Shown: positions 33,381-45,821 of the stretch, one piece after another
Position numbering within the stretch: position 1 is the first letter of the stretch
How the letters are laid out: each line of letters begins with the position of its first letter
NCBI GenBank assembly: GCA_000711775.1
Contig: ARYC01000528.1
Span: forward strand, 1 to 64,000
Length of the DNA: 64,000 nt
Direction of reading: 5' to 3'
DNA from: Oxytricha trifallax
Taxonomy: Eukaryota > Ciliophora > Spirotrichea > Sporadotrichida > Oxytrichidae
Notes under the pieces: model-generated
Database searches by the model: none
The model's input: the letters and a program-made list of their open reading frames with translations, nothing else
Told to the model about the DNA's origin: nothing
Program-made: the position numbers and the translations under genes

Positions 33381-33699
33381 TTTTTCAATCCTTCTTTCTA
33401 ACATATAATTTTTTTGAATTTAACAAATAAATAATAAAATAATTGAGAGGAAATTTATCATTAATTAAAGTTTTATAATGAAATAAACTTACAATCTTCG
33501 TTATAGAAATATAAGAACCAAACGATGAAGAAAAGAATATTATTGAAATATTAGAAAAGTGAAAATAATGATGGAAGTGAAGAGTAATGCAAGTAGTATT
33601 GGATCATTAAGATACTATTTTTTAAACAAGACTCAGAACTAGAGTCCAAACAGATAAAGATATCACAATAAGTAATTACATTTTATAATGAATGTAGAA

Positions 33700-34180
33700 A
33701 TATAAAATTTAAATTCAAGTTCTTAAAATGCCTTCTTATAAAGTTTATTCTTTTGCATAAATAATAATAATTAAACCATTAAAAATAATATTATTAAATA
33801 ATAATATTTAATATGTATTTTGATAAATTATAAACTTTCATTTAAAATTAACTGGAAGATGATTAATAGACATAGATACTAACTTTATATTTTAACTTCC
33901 AGTCACCCTGAAATATACTTTTCAATAAAAATTACTATATAAAAAGTAATTTTTAATTTCTATTCTTTAAATATTAGTTTTAAGACCTAATATGATATTA
34001 TATAGCAACAATTGTACATAAAAGATAGGGGTAGTTAGTTAGTAGAATAACTTGATTTACAAGCACAATATAAAATTCGAACTATATGATTAGATTTTTA
34101 AATAATTTTAAGTTTATTCATCTAGTTTACTTTTGAAACTCTTACGAATATTACTACAAACACAAATATATTGATTTTCA
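33700..34180. other. AT-rich DNA, nothing recognised
   Basis: No supportable feature. Confidence 0.5.
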
Positions 34181-34636
34181 AATATGATATTTGCATTTCA
34201 GAGATAAATTGAGTTTTTTGGGGAAATTTAAAAACATTCTAGATGTGCTGTTATACCTTAATTTATCAACACTGTTGAGGTCTATTCTTAATATTTTTGG
34301 ATTATCTTTCACTAATGCAGCTGTCGAAGAGATTAGTATAACAGTTAGAGAACAGAGTACCTGGAATCCTAAATTAAAAATATTAAACTCAAATAACTTT
34401 TGCACAAAAGAGATAAAGTTTTCGCTAGCAGGAAAGCACTAAAGTTTTTGCTTTTGCACAAGAGCAATGTAGGCACTAATGAAAGCTTGTTCGATTTAAG
34501 TTTCGTTGTTAAAAAGGTGCAACCAACTAACACAACTGATGAAATTCTTTCTCTAAATGTTGATTATTTATTTCCTTAGTGATTAGAGAACTACCTTTTT
34601 ATTCTATATCAATACACATTTAGACATTTATTGGCT

Positions 34637-34963
34637 TCACTGGCTTGATGGTTCTATAAAATGGTGACCAGACAACAGCTATTAAAGATATGTAAAATGA
34701 TAGTCGCGCGCTGATCTTTTTTTTTCTTCTAATTTTATATTTTTTGTTGTGCTCATTCTCTACATTATAGTATTAAATACTAATATTTGAGTCTTGCCCT
34801 ATTAGAGAAAGCGAGATATCTGTCGTAATATCCATGAAGTTACTATGGTTTTGAAAGGTGTATAATCATCGTGAGAGCCATCTATATGGCCTCCTTCATC
34901 TTCCTTCCTCATATTTACAACCACATTAAAGTTCTCGTCCAGTAGTAACACATAGTAACACAT
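34637..34963 (-). CDS. 108-aa ORF, unknown, in a coding-like island
   Basis: ATG 34963, TGA 34637-34639: MCYYVLLLDENFNVVVNMRK, then EDEGGHIDGSHDDYTPFKTI, then VTSWILRQISRFLQQGK, ending QLLSGHHFIEPSSQ. The frame extends upstream with NRSKQHLGQALRIT to a TGA near 35020. Charged, balanced composition. The plus-strand ORF 34191-34672 overlaps only its end. No domain recognised. Possibly one macronuclear-destined segment. Confidence 0.35.
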
Positions 34964-35630
34964 AGTAATACGTAAAGCTTGACCAAGATGCTGCTTACTT
35001 CTATTGACATTTTATTTTACTCATAAGATTGTTTAGGTGGGATTAAAAGATGTCTTGTTAAGCAAGAAATCGTCATATTCAAGAATCTCAAATTATACAT
35101 TCTAATGTATGTCTTAACCTAACTTAAAGTAGTCTTGAAACATGTAAAAAGTGTGAATATCCAAAACTAGAAGTCTCAAATGAATAATTTGCGTGTTGCT
35201 ATAGATTTAAAATATTATTTATAAAATACAAAATGTAAGGAATTTATATGAAAAAAAACATAAATAATAACTGATTAGAAAGTGATATTAATAAAATAAT
35301 TTTGATGGAAAAAACTAAAAAATGCAAAAGAAATTGTATGTTTACTTTCTAATTTACTAATTGTTAATTATAGTAAATATTTATGAATTATATATTTAAA
35401 AGTTTTCATAAATTGTTCTTTTTTCGCGAACAGCTAGTTTTCGCTTTTTATAGTTAATTGATTATGTTTGTTTAATAAGCGCTCATATAAAGTACGCATG
35501 AGCTTCTCTAATATATCATAAAAGCTTTGATAGTTATAACAAAATGCTAAATACAGATATTATTATCTAAAATAATATTATTATTAAATTGCAATTAAAC
35601 TTGCTCTGCGGTCGAATCTACGACAAAGGA

Positions 35631-36330
35631 ATGTCGGCTGACCACAACAAGGCAATTTAAGTCTTCACCTCCAATTTCGTTAACGGAGTAAGTCTATATG
35701 ACGACAGAGACATCCTCTATTTTTGCTAGTGAATAGCAACAGCGTAAATTACTTGATTTTGCTGAAATGGGACTCTTGAATATTGACCTCAACTTCCAAG
35801 AGGTCAACTTACTTTCATGTTTACTCGATGAACCGAACATGGATGACTATTTCTCAAAAAGATTCATTGAATAAGTACAAAGAAGAACCAAGGTACTTAA
35901 GAAGCAAAAAGAAAAAGAGAAACAAGAGAACCAGACGAGTTTTCTCTCTTATTATAAGGTTAACTCAACATCGTTGACCACAACAAGTCAGAACTCAATA
36001 AAGCCTCATCCACTTGTCAACACTCCATCTTTGAGCCTATTAAGTAGCTAAATTAAGATTAAACCCCTATTTAATACTAATAATACTAATAGCCTCAAAA
36101 CTAAAGTCCAAAAGTTTAATTTAAAATATTCTAATCACAATCAACCCAACTGTTTAATTAAAATAACATAGTATGGTGCAACTATGATTTAATGGGCAAA
36201 CCAATCCAGAAGCAGTAAGAACCATAGCCATAAGGCTTACTTTGGAAAGATTTATTCAATCCCTAAACTAATATCTCCCAAATTATTGATTCCCAGATAA
36301 CCCCGAGACAAGAAGAACAAAACCCCATGA
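35631..36330 (+). CDS. ORF1-like protein of the LINE-like element, copy 1
   Basis: Starts MSADHNKAIQVFTSNFVNGV, shifts frame near 35725, then EQQQRKLLDFAEMGLLNIDL, which matches EQQERLAEFARMGLLNIDLN of copy 2. A Lys/Glu-rich stretch (KKQKEKEKQENQ) and a Gln/Ser/Thr/Pro/Asn-rich region follow to TGA 36328-36330. In an overlapping frame QKGTTIQQQTSKPQERDQ suggests a further shift. The motif LxxFAxMGLLNIDLN is the conserved core of the family. RNA binding would be expected of an ORF1 protein, but no domain is recognised. Confidence 0.55.
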
Positions 36331-36479
36331 GTGATTTCAAGCTATCTCAAAAGGGTACCACTATTCAATAATAGACCTCCAAACCTCAGGAGAGAGACCA
36401 GACTACACCTATTGAATAAAGAAACAAAGAGTGATACTATTCCTATTTTTGACCAAACAAAATTTTCACTTTTCTCGAA

Positions 36480-37350
36480 CCCAATTCCTAAATAGTTCTA
36501 ACTAATAGACTAAACGAATAACAAGGTAAACCACCATTCCTTGTTTTTGGTGCCTGTTAAAATTTTTATAGTAGCTTCCTCTACCAAAGTTGATCGAAAC
36601 TATCAAATTCGTACTTGGTTCAGTTTTCATAAGTCTATCAAGATTTAAGCAAAGTCTACCTGGTTTTAGAAGGATTTTTTTTATTGGCATTTAAAGTTGG
36701 TCCTATCCACAAATTTATATTCAAGAAGCAAAAAATAGCACCCATAAAATCTAAAAGGATTTATAGCTAATTCTAGATAGATTTTGCCCTTCTTGAGCCT
36801 GGCAAAAAGTAAAAAATGGAGGAGGACAGCAGCTGTAGCTGGAGGTTTAAAATTTCAACAGGCACCAGAAAGAGTGATTAGCTCCAATCTCAGAATGAAC
36901 AAGAGCTATGGAACAAAAAAGATTAGAGCAAGAACACTCAACTTTTTAAGGCTTGAATACAAAAACGACAACTCAAATACAATAGGAAAATGTCAAAAAT
37001 CTGACCAGATCCACAACAGAATTTGACAATAAGAAAGAAATCTTATTAATAGAATAGGAAGATAAAAATGAGAATACAACTTCCATAACAAACTCAAATC
37101 CAGGATTCACCCAAGATGATTCTATGCTGGATTCAGGAAATAATTGCTAACATTATTTGAATATTTGTAATACTAATTAAAGAAATATGCAACATATTTA
37201 AAAGCTAGAATTCACCTAATCCTTATACAAAGACATGTGCTCATCAGATCTTATCAGAACATACTCCTACTAAGATAAACTAAGACAGAGAATAACAAAG
37301 AATGTCAAATACAAGAAAACTAGAATCATCACAAAGAAGAAGAGAAAGTG
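36480..37350 (+). pseudogene. 3' coding remnants of LINE-like copy 1
   Basis: Successive open frames on the plus strand: NEQELWNKKDQSKNTQLF near 36900, then ENVKNLTRSTTEFDNKKE and SYQDKLRQRITKNVKYKKTR to TGA near 37350. They are basic and Asn/Gln-rich with shifts. No catalytic motif of reverse transcriptase (such as YxDD) is visible. Confidence 0.35.
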
Positions 37351-37743
37351 AGAAAACACAGTCAGAGAGATAACAGAACAGTGCCAAATAAAGAAGATCA
37401 CTTTAATCTATAAAAGGGCTAGTCCCTTACATATACTAACATATATATATAAGATCTGGGGTCCCCAGAGACCTCAATGTGATCACATTATTATTATTAT
37501 TATTTAGAATAATTCATTATAAGTAAAAAGATCTTTGAAATAGTAAAAATAAATACTAGAAATTTATATAATTCTTTTTAAACTAAGAAATGTAGGATAA
37601 ATTTTTATTTGAATAGTAATTGAGATAATTGAAGACAGTGATCCATTTTTAATTTAAGATAATGAAAATTATTTCTGTTTTTATTAATCTCGTATTTAAT
37701 TTTAAATTTCAAAAATTCATTATCGATAAATCATATTTATAAT

Positions 37744-38159
37744 TATTGTAGGAATACATTTGATTTGGGAAAATAAATAATAAATTTATTAATTAAATAT
37801 TAAATTCGTGGCAGTTAACTTTCTGGAAACTTTGACAATATGGTACTTGTTCGATAGAGAAAATTAGTTGGACTTTACTATTGGCGGTACCCCTCTATCG
37901 TATTCCTGGAGCGAGATAGCTTGACTTTAATTTTGGGTGATTTGTTTAGTAGATTTTAATGCAAAAATTAAAATCAAGTTATCTCGCTCCAGGAATGCGA
38001 TAGAGGGGTTCCGCCAATAGTAAAGTCCAGCTAATTTTAAATTCTCTATCGAACAAGTACCATATTGTCAAGGTTTCCAGAAAGTTAACTGCCACGAATT
38101 TAAAATATAATTAATTAATTTGTTAATAATTTTCCCAAATCAAATGTATTCCTACAATA
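37744..38159. mobile_element. TATTGTAGG foldback element, copy 1 (416 bp)
   Basis: Near-perfect inverted arms of ~200 bp. Ordered blocks from the outside in are TATTGTAGGAATACATTTGA, GTGGCAGTTAACTTTCTGGA, GGTACTTGTTCGATAGAG, GACTTTACTATTGGCGGTAC and GAGCGAGATAGCTTGACTTT; the right arm repeats them inverted. TA flanks suggest Tc/mariner-type target use. No ORF. Other copies: 50916, 58516 and 60982. Confidence 0.85.
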
Positions 38160-38278
38160 TTAAAATAATTAAAAACCGGATCTAGTCATTTTCTAAAATT
38201 TATTGCAAATAAACATAATTTTAAACCACTGCGACTAATGCAATTAAAAAATAACAAAATTTATCGAATCAAATTTAT

Positions 38279-39102
38279 TGGGGGAATCTAAGTCGGTACC
38301 ACTCAATTTTTGAAATCCTAAGTCGGTACCACATAAAAAAATTTATTTTTCATTCAAAAAAATAAATATTTATTTTTAAGTTAACTTAATTTTTATTTTG
38401 ATAACATTTTTTAATTAATTTTAATGTAAAGAAAAAAAAGACATGAAGATATTGTAAATACCGCTGATCAAATTATTGATGTTTTACAATTTATTAAGGA
38501 TATCAAAAATGTTATTGAAGCACTTTAAGATATTAGGATTCTTGAGAGATGTGAAATGCAGTGAATGTTTACTGAATATGAAACTAAGATCAAAGAAATG
38601 ACACACTTGTCCATGAGGAATTCAAGTTTAATATGTTATTCAATAATAGCAAAAACAATAATAATAATAATAATAAAATGATGATGAAGAAAATGATGAA
38701 GGAAAAAATAAGGTCAAGATGTTGAAAGGTAAGATGAAGATGAAAACAACAATGAAAATACAAGACCAAGAAATTTTAGAGGTACAAACTAAATTGAAAG
38801 TTTATGGTTTTAACTTAAAAGATTTATTAAAAATTTTTATAGCACTGTAAGCGATGAAAATTTTAATTTTCATGACTTTTTAATGAAGGCTCTTTAGATA
38901 AGACATGTCAAAATGAAAAAGAAAAACCAGATGAATCCTAAGCTGAGATTTTTAATATATTATTGATTACTTATAATTTTTTTGAATTGAAAATTTTTTT
39001 TTATGTATTACCGACTTAGGATTTTGGGGTAAAAAATTTTTTTTAATATGGTACCAACGTAGTATTTCGAAAATTGAGTGGTACCGACTTAGACCCCCTC
39101 CC
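38279..39102. mobile_element. DNA transposon remnant with TIRs, IS1595/Merlin-like
   Basis: The left end GGGGGAATCTAAGTCGGTAC (continuing CACTCAATTTTTG) is inverted at the right end (CAAT...GAGTGGTACCGACTTAGA, then CCCCCTCCC). TCTAAGTCGGTACCAC occurs twice in the left arm, and its inverse twice in the right, one of them diverged. An 824 bp element with an internal coding region on the plus strand. Family assignment rests on the C-terminal motif of the ORF. Confidence 0.6.
38424..38966 (+). pseudogene. Possible IS1595/ISXO2-type transposase, broken
   Basis: Starts MQRKKRHEDIVNTADQIIDV ... RILERCEMQ, then TGA. After shifts and an (AAT)n/acidic stretch, the C-terminal part reads NTRPRNFRGTNQIESLWFQL, then KRFIKNFYSTVSDENFNFHD, then FLMKALQIRH to TGA 38964-38966. 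The NxIExLWxxLKR pattern with surrounding aromatic residues resembles the last catalytic block of ISXO2/IS1595 and Merlin transposases. The upstream catalytic blocks are not visible, so an internal deletion is likely. Alternative: an unrelated gene carried by a MITE. Confidence 0.45.
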
Positions 39103-39313
39103 TTAATTTGTATATAAGCATCGAAAAGACTAATAAAAATAATGCGCGGGAGAATTTTATTTAAAAGTGACAAACTTATAGATAGAAAATTATGAATTTT
39201 GAAAAAAAAAAATAATAAAATTATATTAATAAAATAATCTTAATAATGTAATTTGCTCATAGCAAATTTTAGTCAAAAAGGCATTCTTGTGTTCTTAAAC
39301 TTAAAAATTTGAA

Positions 39314-39931
39314 TAATGGATCTGGGGAACCATTAAAATATTTTTTCTTAATTTTTTTAAAATGTTCTAAAAATCATTAATATTAAAGTGACATGATACA
39401 ATTTATTAAATAGACTCTAATGACCTTTTCAAGTAATTTATACAACCCAAATAATTCTAACATTTCATTTTAACATCATAAAATACAGTAAAGTAAAAAT
39501 AATTATTAATAATTTTGTCTCAATATTCTGTTTAATTTATTTAATAATTTATAAAAATTTATTTACTAATATCATGATTAGCAATATATTCCCTTAAAGA
39601 GAATTTTTTAATTTATCTAAAACTCTGTTAACTAGATGATTATATTTGTAACCATTATAATTGCTAATCATGATATTAGTAAATAAATTTTTATAAATTA
39701 TTAAATAAATTTAACATAATATTGAAACAAAATTATTAATAATTATTTTTACTTTACTGTATTTTATGATGTTAAAGTGAAATGTCAGAATTATTTGGGT
39801 TGTATAAATTACTTAAAAAGGTCATTAGAGTCTATTTAATGAATTCTATCATGTCACTTTTATATTAATGATTTTTAGAACATTTTAAAAAAATTAAGAA
39901 AAAATATTTTGATGGTTCCCCAGATCCATTA
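39314..39931. mobile_element. 618-bp long-arm inverted repeat element
   Basis: The arms are about 265 bp each. The left end TAATGGATCTGGGGAACCAT and right end ATGGTTCCCCAGATCCATTA enclose a ~80 bp loop (about 39585-39660). The arms differ by a few percent. No ORF. If the element is read from AATGG to CCATT, the flanks are AAT and ACT, a possible mutated ANT duplication. Confidence 0.85.
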
Positions 39932-40317
39932 CTCTAATAATTAGATATGAAAAAAGATATTTTAATTCTAAGATATTTTGAAATTAAATTATTAGCTTAT
40001 AAATTTGTAGGACATTTTCAATATAAAATATTCTTGACAAATACAATGACCCACAAATGAGTATAGCCCATTACCCCAATAAGAGCTTAATCTATAAATT
40101 TAAAGTGATCAGTGTGATTAATCGACTAGATATGTACTCTATAGTCTACAACTAGGTCGATAGAAAGTATTGCTTGAAGATTTGAACGTGATATTCAAAA
40201 TATGCTACTTCACTTCACCATTGTTAATATGGCTAGCTTGATTGTGATTGAAATCGTATTAAGTGATATAAATCATTTGACTAAAGTTTACAAAAGATAA
40301 ATCAACTTTTTAGAAAT

Positions 40318-40686
40318 TATAAAAAATAATCGAGAATTGATAATTAAAAATGAAATTAAGAATTACAAAATGAAAACCTAAAGATGTTGACTCTGGTGGA
40401 GACTGTGCGCTCACAAAAAATGTAAGTTACAAAAAGATATCTAAAATTTAATTTTTACAGAGGTCTAACTTGGTAAGACTTTAGAAAGCGGAAGACAGAA
40501 ACTTCACAGAGCAGCTCAAAGATAGGGAATGGAAAGACTGATACACGCAGATGGTGATGTTTATGAAGGTGAATGGAAAGATGAAACTGTTTTTTTAAGA
40601 TTTTCATTTTTGATTATCACATTAAGTATTAGTGTTTATCTTAATTATATTCTTACAATCATATATTTTTCTCATTATTTATCATA
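40318..40686 (+). mobile_element. ANT element B (369 bp), MORN-like coding
   Basis: TATAAAAAATAATCGAGAAT at left, ATTATTTATCATA at right, flanked by AAT on both sides (40315-40317, 40687-40689). Contains exon-like sequence (DSGGDCALTKN or, in another frame, LTLVETVRSQK), a 39-nt GT-AG intron-like stretch (40422-40460) nearly identical to that in copy A, then GMERLIHADGDVYEGEWKDE, a good MORN-like repeat. Homologous to copy C from end to end. Confidence 0.75.
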
Positions 40687-40689
40687 AAT

Positions 40690-41895
40690 GTTTAAATCAC
40701 CCAGAGGGCAATTCTTAGCCCTAATTATTTCTCTTTCTTATATATTAAATGCATAATAACTCTTTATAAAGATTTGTAATTCTCATATAGAAATATAAAT
40801 GTGATACTTTTTATTATTTTTGTTAAGTTAATATTTTAAATAATGAAATACAATTAGTATAATAAATATTTAATTTTTTACATTATTAAAAATAAATGAG
40901 ATACTGCAGCAGAAATATTAAAGTTGTATAAATCCCCTCTTCATTTTCTTTTCCTCAAATTCCTCTTTTTTCTACCTTTTTCTCAATGCTTATATTAAAA
41001 ATGCAAATTATCGAAGTACCCTTTATATTGTTTAAATTTTTTCTAATCATTAATTTTGCTCCTCTGATTTTTTATAATTAAAAATAATTTATTTGTTCAT
41101 TAATTTATTAACTCTTAAAGTTATTGTTTAGCCTGAGAATTATAAAAGTTGTTATAGTCTTAGACAAATAAATATTAATTTTAATAATCCATTTCTATCT
41201 AAAATATGATATTTTGCTTTTATAAACCATTGAATAATCTTTCTTTAATAACTTAATAAATATTAAATATTGAAATATAATTGGTTTTTATTTTATAAAT
41301 TAGCATATTCTAATTATTTACTCACATGAATTAACATTTCTAGTAACCTAATTATTGCATAATATGCGATATTATTAAAAAAATGTGAATCCTGATTTGA
41401 AATTATCTCTTAAATATAAACTATGAGTTTAATTGTATTTAGTGTACTTCTAAAACATTATATTATTCTTGAAATGGAAGTTGAAGTTAGTTTGTTAAAG
41501 TCTCGTGCAGTTTATGATTGAATATTAATTCTTCAGAAAGTATTAGTTTTTATTGTTCTTCAATAATATTTTCAAAATACGACTTTATTATTATTAATAA
41601 TAAAGGTGAGGTGGTGAAAATTTACTATTTTTATTTTTGGTCCTGATTCTATCAACCTTGGTTTAATGGTGGTCTAGAATGAAATGAAAATGCATAATCA
41701 AATTAAGATAAATTAGTTTAGTTAAATCAATTGACCAATTTGATATTAAAATTTGATCTAATCTATATTTTAATGATATGCAATTAGTCATTTATAATTA
41801 CTTATGATAATTTAACTACTATTAAGAATAAAATTAAAATTAAAAATATTATTTATATGAAATATTTTTTAATAAAGCGAGAATCTCAAACGTTC
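40690..41895. other. AT-rich DNA, nothing recognised
   Basis: No supportable feature. Confidence 0.5.
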
Positions 41896-41896
41896 A

Positions 41897-42650
41897 AAAT
41901 ATCAAAACTCCTTAATGAATTTAATATTGCCTTGATTTGTGGGGAATTTTATTGAACTTATAGCTATTAATAGTCATGATGTTAAATAGAGTATGAACTT
42001 AATTTGATCACTTAAAAAGATATTTTGGATAGTATGGTATGGAAATATAAATAATTTATCTCATCAATTACATAACCTTCTTAATTGATATCTCTGCTAG
42101 TGTGTTTGGCTTGAATATTATTTCCTCAGATATTTGTTTCATTTATCGCTACATTCTTGATTTCTTTAAAAAAATACTTAATCCTTTACTTTGAATCATT
42201 TTTACCTCGAAGAGTAGCAATCATTGAGACAAATCATACTCTGTTTTAATATTATTTAAAGCATTTAAATTACATTGAAAATCTTCATTTAAAAATTCTT
42301 CATTTTTAGGTTAATTGTCCGATATCTTCATAACGTTTTAAAGCCTTGATATCTCTACCAATAGAGCTCTAGAGGATTAAATTATTATCACTTTTACTTG
42401 TGAAAAGTTTTTTATTTTTTTGGTCTTCAAAGCTATTTGAGCAAAAGCCTAACTTATGTATCTTTTTTATACCTTTTAAGATTCAAGTTGCAATTGAAGA
42501 AAGATACTTATGATTCCTAAGATCTCTGATAAAATTTCTGAGGATCTTTTCATAAAGTGAAGGCCGAAAACAACATGATTGTTAATAATGATAACATCAT
42601 TTGAATTGATGTAGTAATTACACTTTAAAATTATACTCAAATTAGAACTT
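41897..42650 (-). mobile_element. TBE-6: very old TBE left end and 57-kDa gene remnant
   Basis: ATCAAAACTCCTTAATGAAT, then TTGCCTTGATTTGTGGGG (41905-41945), is a mutated TBE left terminal repeat. The following minus strand keeps kinase vestiges: GIKKIHKLGFC near 42460 aligns with GIYELHKLGFVHRD of TBE-2. No open frame remains. Much older than TBE-2. Confidence 0.55.
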
Positions 42651-45600
42651 TATACTTATTAGTATACTTCATTTAATAAATATTGTTATATTATTATGAT
42701 TAAAGTAGATAATGTTACATGAAGACTTGACGGGTTTTAATTGAAAATAAATATCTAGTACCTTCGGGAGCATTAATCTTGGATCATTTCCGAGGTCACC
42801 AATCCAATGCAAAATACTTTTATTGTTTTTAAATAATGCGTTTGGTAAATCTTCGAGAATGAATTAAAAATAATGATCGAAACTTCAATTATTTGGCCAC
42901 CTATGCCACTGAATTCTCACTCAATTACATTGTTGATCTTACCAATATAACTCCTATATAATTTTAATGTTTAATGTTTATGGTTCTTCCTTTATTAATA
43001 AAATAATTTACATCTTTTCATTTTTAATGTTTATTTATATATTGTAATTTTATCAATAAATTATCTTAATTTTCAAGAAAGTATCATATATTTTCTTAAT
43101 TAATTAATGTCAGACTTAACAATCTAAGTTTTCATTCTTATTTAATCAAGCTCTCAATTGTTTGTTCAACTCATATCTTCGAAATGTTTTATGAAATCTA
43201 TATATTTGGAGTAGCACATTCATTTTTTAGTATAACTATGAAAGCATATTTTCTCAATGTCATAAGCGACAAATATTTAATTTTTATTTGAAGTTATATT
43301 ATTTACTGAATTGATATCACATAATTTTATCTTCTTCAAACATAATTATTCCAATTATCTATTTATATATTATTAGTAAAATCTTAATATTTTAACATGT
43401 TTTACTGCATACTTATTCCCTAGACTTTTTTTTATAATTTATAGATTTATTAATTTCCTTCAATGTTATCATTATCTTATTTACAAAGTATATTCATAAA
43501 TCTTTCAATTGATTTATTATTAATTCTAAGCTTTTTAATATCCTTCACGGTCAGTTTTAATAGCTACAAATCCCAAGTTAGACAGTTTTCTTCCTCTCAG
43601 GGATTTTTAGATTTTTTAATAATTAGTAAAATCTTAAATTATCTAATTTAAGAATATATAATTTTTTATGATAGTTTCTCTAAAGCAATCAAGCTATAAA
43701 ACATAAATAAATTAATAATAATAAATGATAAATTAAATAAATCATAAATATATATATATATATATATTCACTTTACATATCTTAATGCTTTTTGAGATCC
43801 CTGCTCATCACATAAACAATTAGTTTATTTTATGGATGGAATATCTTAACTTGGCTTGTTTATTTTATTCTAATGGTTCTTATAAATCTATTCACAATTA
43901 ACAATAATCTTAATGCGAGTTAATATGTCATTGATAGTTCGATTATATAAAATATAAGTATATTGAAGTATGAATTTTTTCCGAAATATATTCAAAATCT
44001 AGAATAAATGTATTATTTAATAATAATTTAATTATATTCCTGCTTAGTCTTTTTTTACCGCAAAAAAAAGCAATCTATCTTTAACTTTATCAATAACACC
44101 AATAAATAATATAAAATTGATGCTTTTTATGGAATTTTAACTGAATCTTAAGCCAATATTTGTGGATGAAATCCTCTTAAAATACCAATAAAAAATAATG
44201 TCTTATTTCTGACTAGAATAAAACTAATATTAAACACAATCTAAAAGATATATCGCCATCACAATATTATAAAGTCTGAATGAATGCTGTTTTAAAGAGG
44301 AGGACCCTAAAAATTTTTATGTTTATTAGATAAAAAAATAGATTTTAAAGTTTATCATTTTAAATAAGACAATTAATACTTTAAGTTTATATAATTGTAT
44401 TTTTTTCTAAAAGTATAGTTGGTATAGTCTTAATATTTGTTAATTACTTATGTTTTATATAACATATTTTGATAATTTTCAATTATAATTTTAACTGAGA
44501 TATAAATCAGCGAATAAATTAAGTCTTAATAAAGTTTATTTCATCCCCTTTTATTATTCTAATCTTAGATACCTAAAATTTCTTTTTACTTTTTAAAACT
44601 ACTTTTTGTAACATTTTCTACAATAAAATGACTTATACTTCTTTATATTTACTCAAGCTGACAAAAAGAGTAATAATTTTTCCTCTAAAAATTATTAAGC
44701 TTAATCCCTGTTAAGCTTTTATTCTGTATTCTTAAGGCGATCTCTTTAAATAGATTATGTTCAGACAATTTCTCTGACAATTTAATTATATTTGCTCTAG
44801 AAAGGTATTTTGTGAACCACTCTATCAAATACTCCCCCAATATTTTAAATATTTCTTTCGATAAAACCTCAACAATTTAATTTTTATCATAATTAATTGG
44901 TTTATTATTATCGTAGTTTTTAACCTCTTCTTCATAGCTGCCATTTATGTGATCTCACAGCAATTCATTTAAGGCTTAATTTAATTCCTACTCTGATTAA
45001 GCTATTTATCTATCTGCCAGCATCTAGTCTTAATCATTTTAATTTATTTGCTGTTGTGAAGTTTATTTATGCTGAATTTATTAACAATTAATTTTAAAAG
45101 TGTTTTTGCTAATCCATTGTAACATCACCTTAAATCTAATTCTATTTAGGATTGTTTAAGTCATGAATTTGCATTCATTGATTTATATATTGAAAATTTA
45201 ATATTATATTATGTTTGTTTTTAACTTTTTATTAAGCAGTTAATGCGTTAACTACTTTTAAATTTGGTAAATTATTATATATATATATATATATTTTTTT
45301 AATATAAGTTATAATAATAATAGTAATATATATTGACATATTAATTAACGTGGTTCAATGAAAGTAATTATAGAAATTGTTCTAGATATATCTAAATGAT
45401 ATAAGAAAATTTATTAATTCCTTTATAGCTAAAAATCAAACTTATCATTTAAAGTTAATTTTAAATAGACGGAGAAATTATATAGATTTTCCTTTTTAAT
45501 CAGTGCTTTTAGAACTTATATTAATTCAATTTTATGGAACAGATATTCATATTTTATATAGTTAATTAAAGAATCTTAATCAAAAGAAAATATAAGCTTT

Positions 45601-45820
45601 ATAGATCCTTTTAGAATCAATAAAAGTATATTTTTGATTATTTATCCCATATTTCTTTTTATTTATGAGCAATTTATATTATTTAAAATAAACATGAATT
45701 AGAAGGTTAATGTAAGCTACTTATTTTAAGTTAAAAGTAATTTTATAAATCACGTATTAAGATTTCAATACAATTTTTTAGCATTTAGCAAGGATATGAT
45801 TTATATTGCTTAATATATTT
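42650..45820. other. AT-rich DNA, mostly featureless
   Basis: (TA)n microsatellites near 43748-43768 and 45273-45295. The 62-codon hydrophobic frame at 43463 is AT-rich and not convincing. Nothing else is supportable. Confidence 0.5.
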
Positions 45821-45821
45821 A

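Larger units (their letters stand above)
35600..37504 (+). mobile_element. LINE-like retroposon copy 1 with (ATT)n tail
   Basis: About 1.9 kb ending in AAGATCTGGGGTCCCCAGAG, then ACCTCAATGTGATCACA and an (ATT)n tail (37487-37504). The same terminal sequence and tail close copy 2 at 62175. The 5' part holds an ORF1-like gene and the 3' part a Lys/Arg-rich frame. No reverse transcriptase or endonuclease motif could be found, so it is either a deleted LINE or a non-autonomous derivative. The 5' edge is set by homology with copy 2 and is approximate. Confidence 0.65.

Noticed and set aside
34191-34672. 160-codon plus-strand ORF
   Set aside because: A +1 frame is equally open and the minus strand is open too. 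No independent support, so not called as a gene.
36502-36690. 62-codon minus-strand ORF
   Set aside because: Antisense to the LINE-like element, whose plus strand carries the conserved frames.
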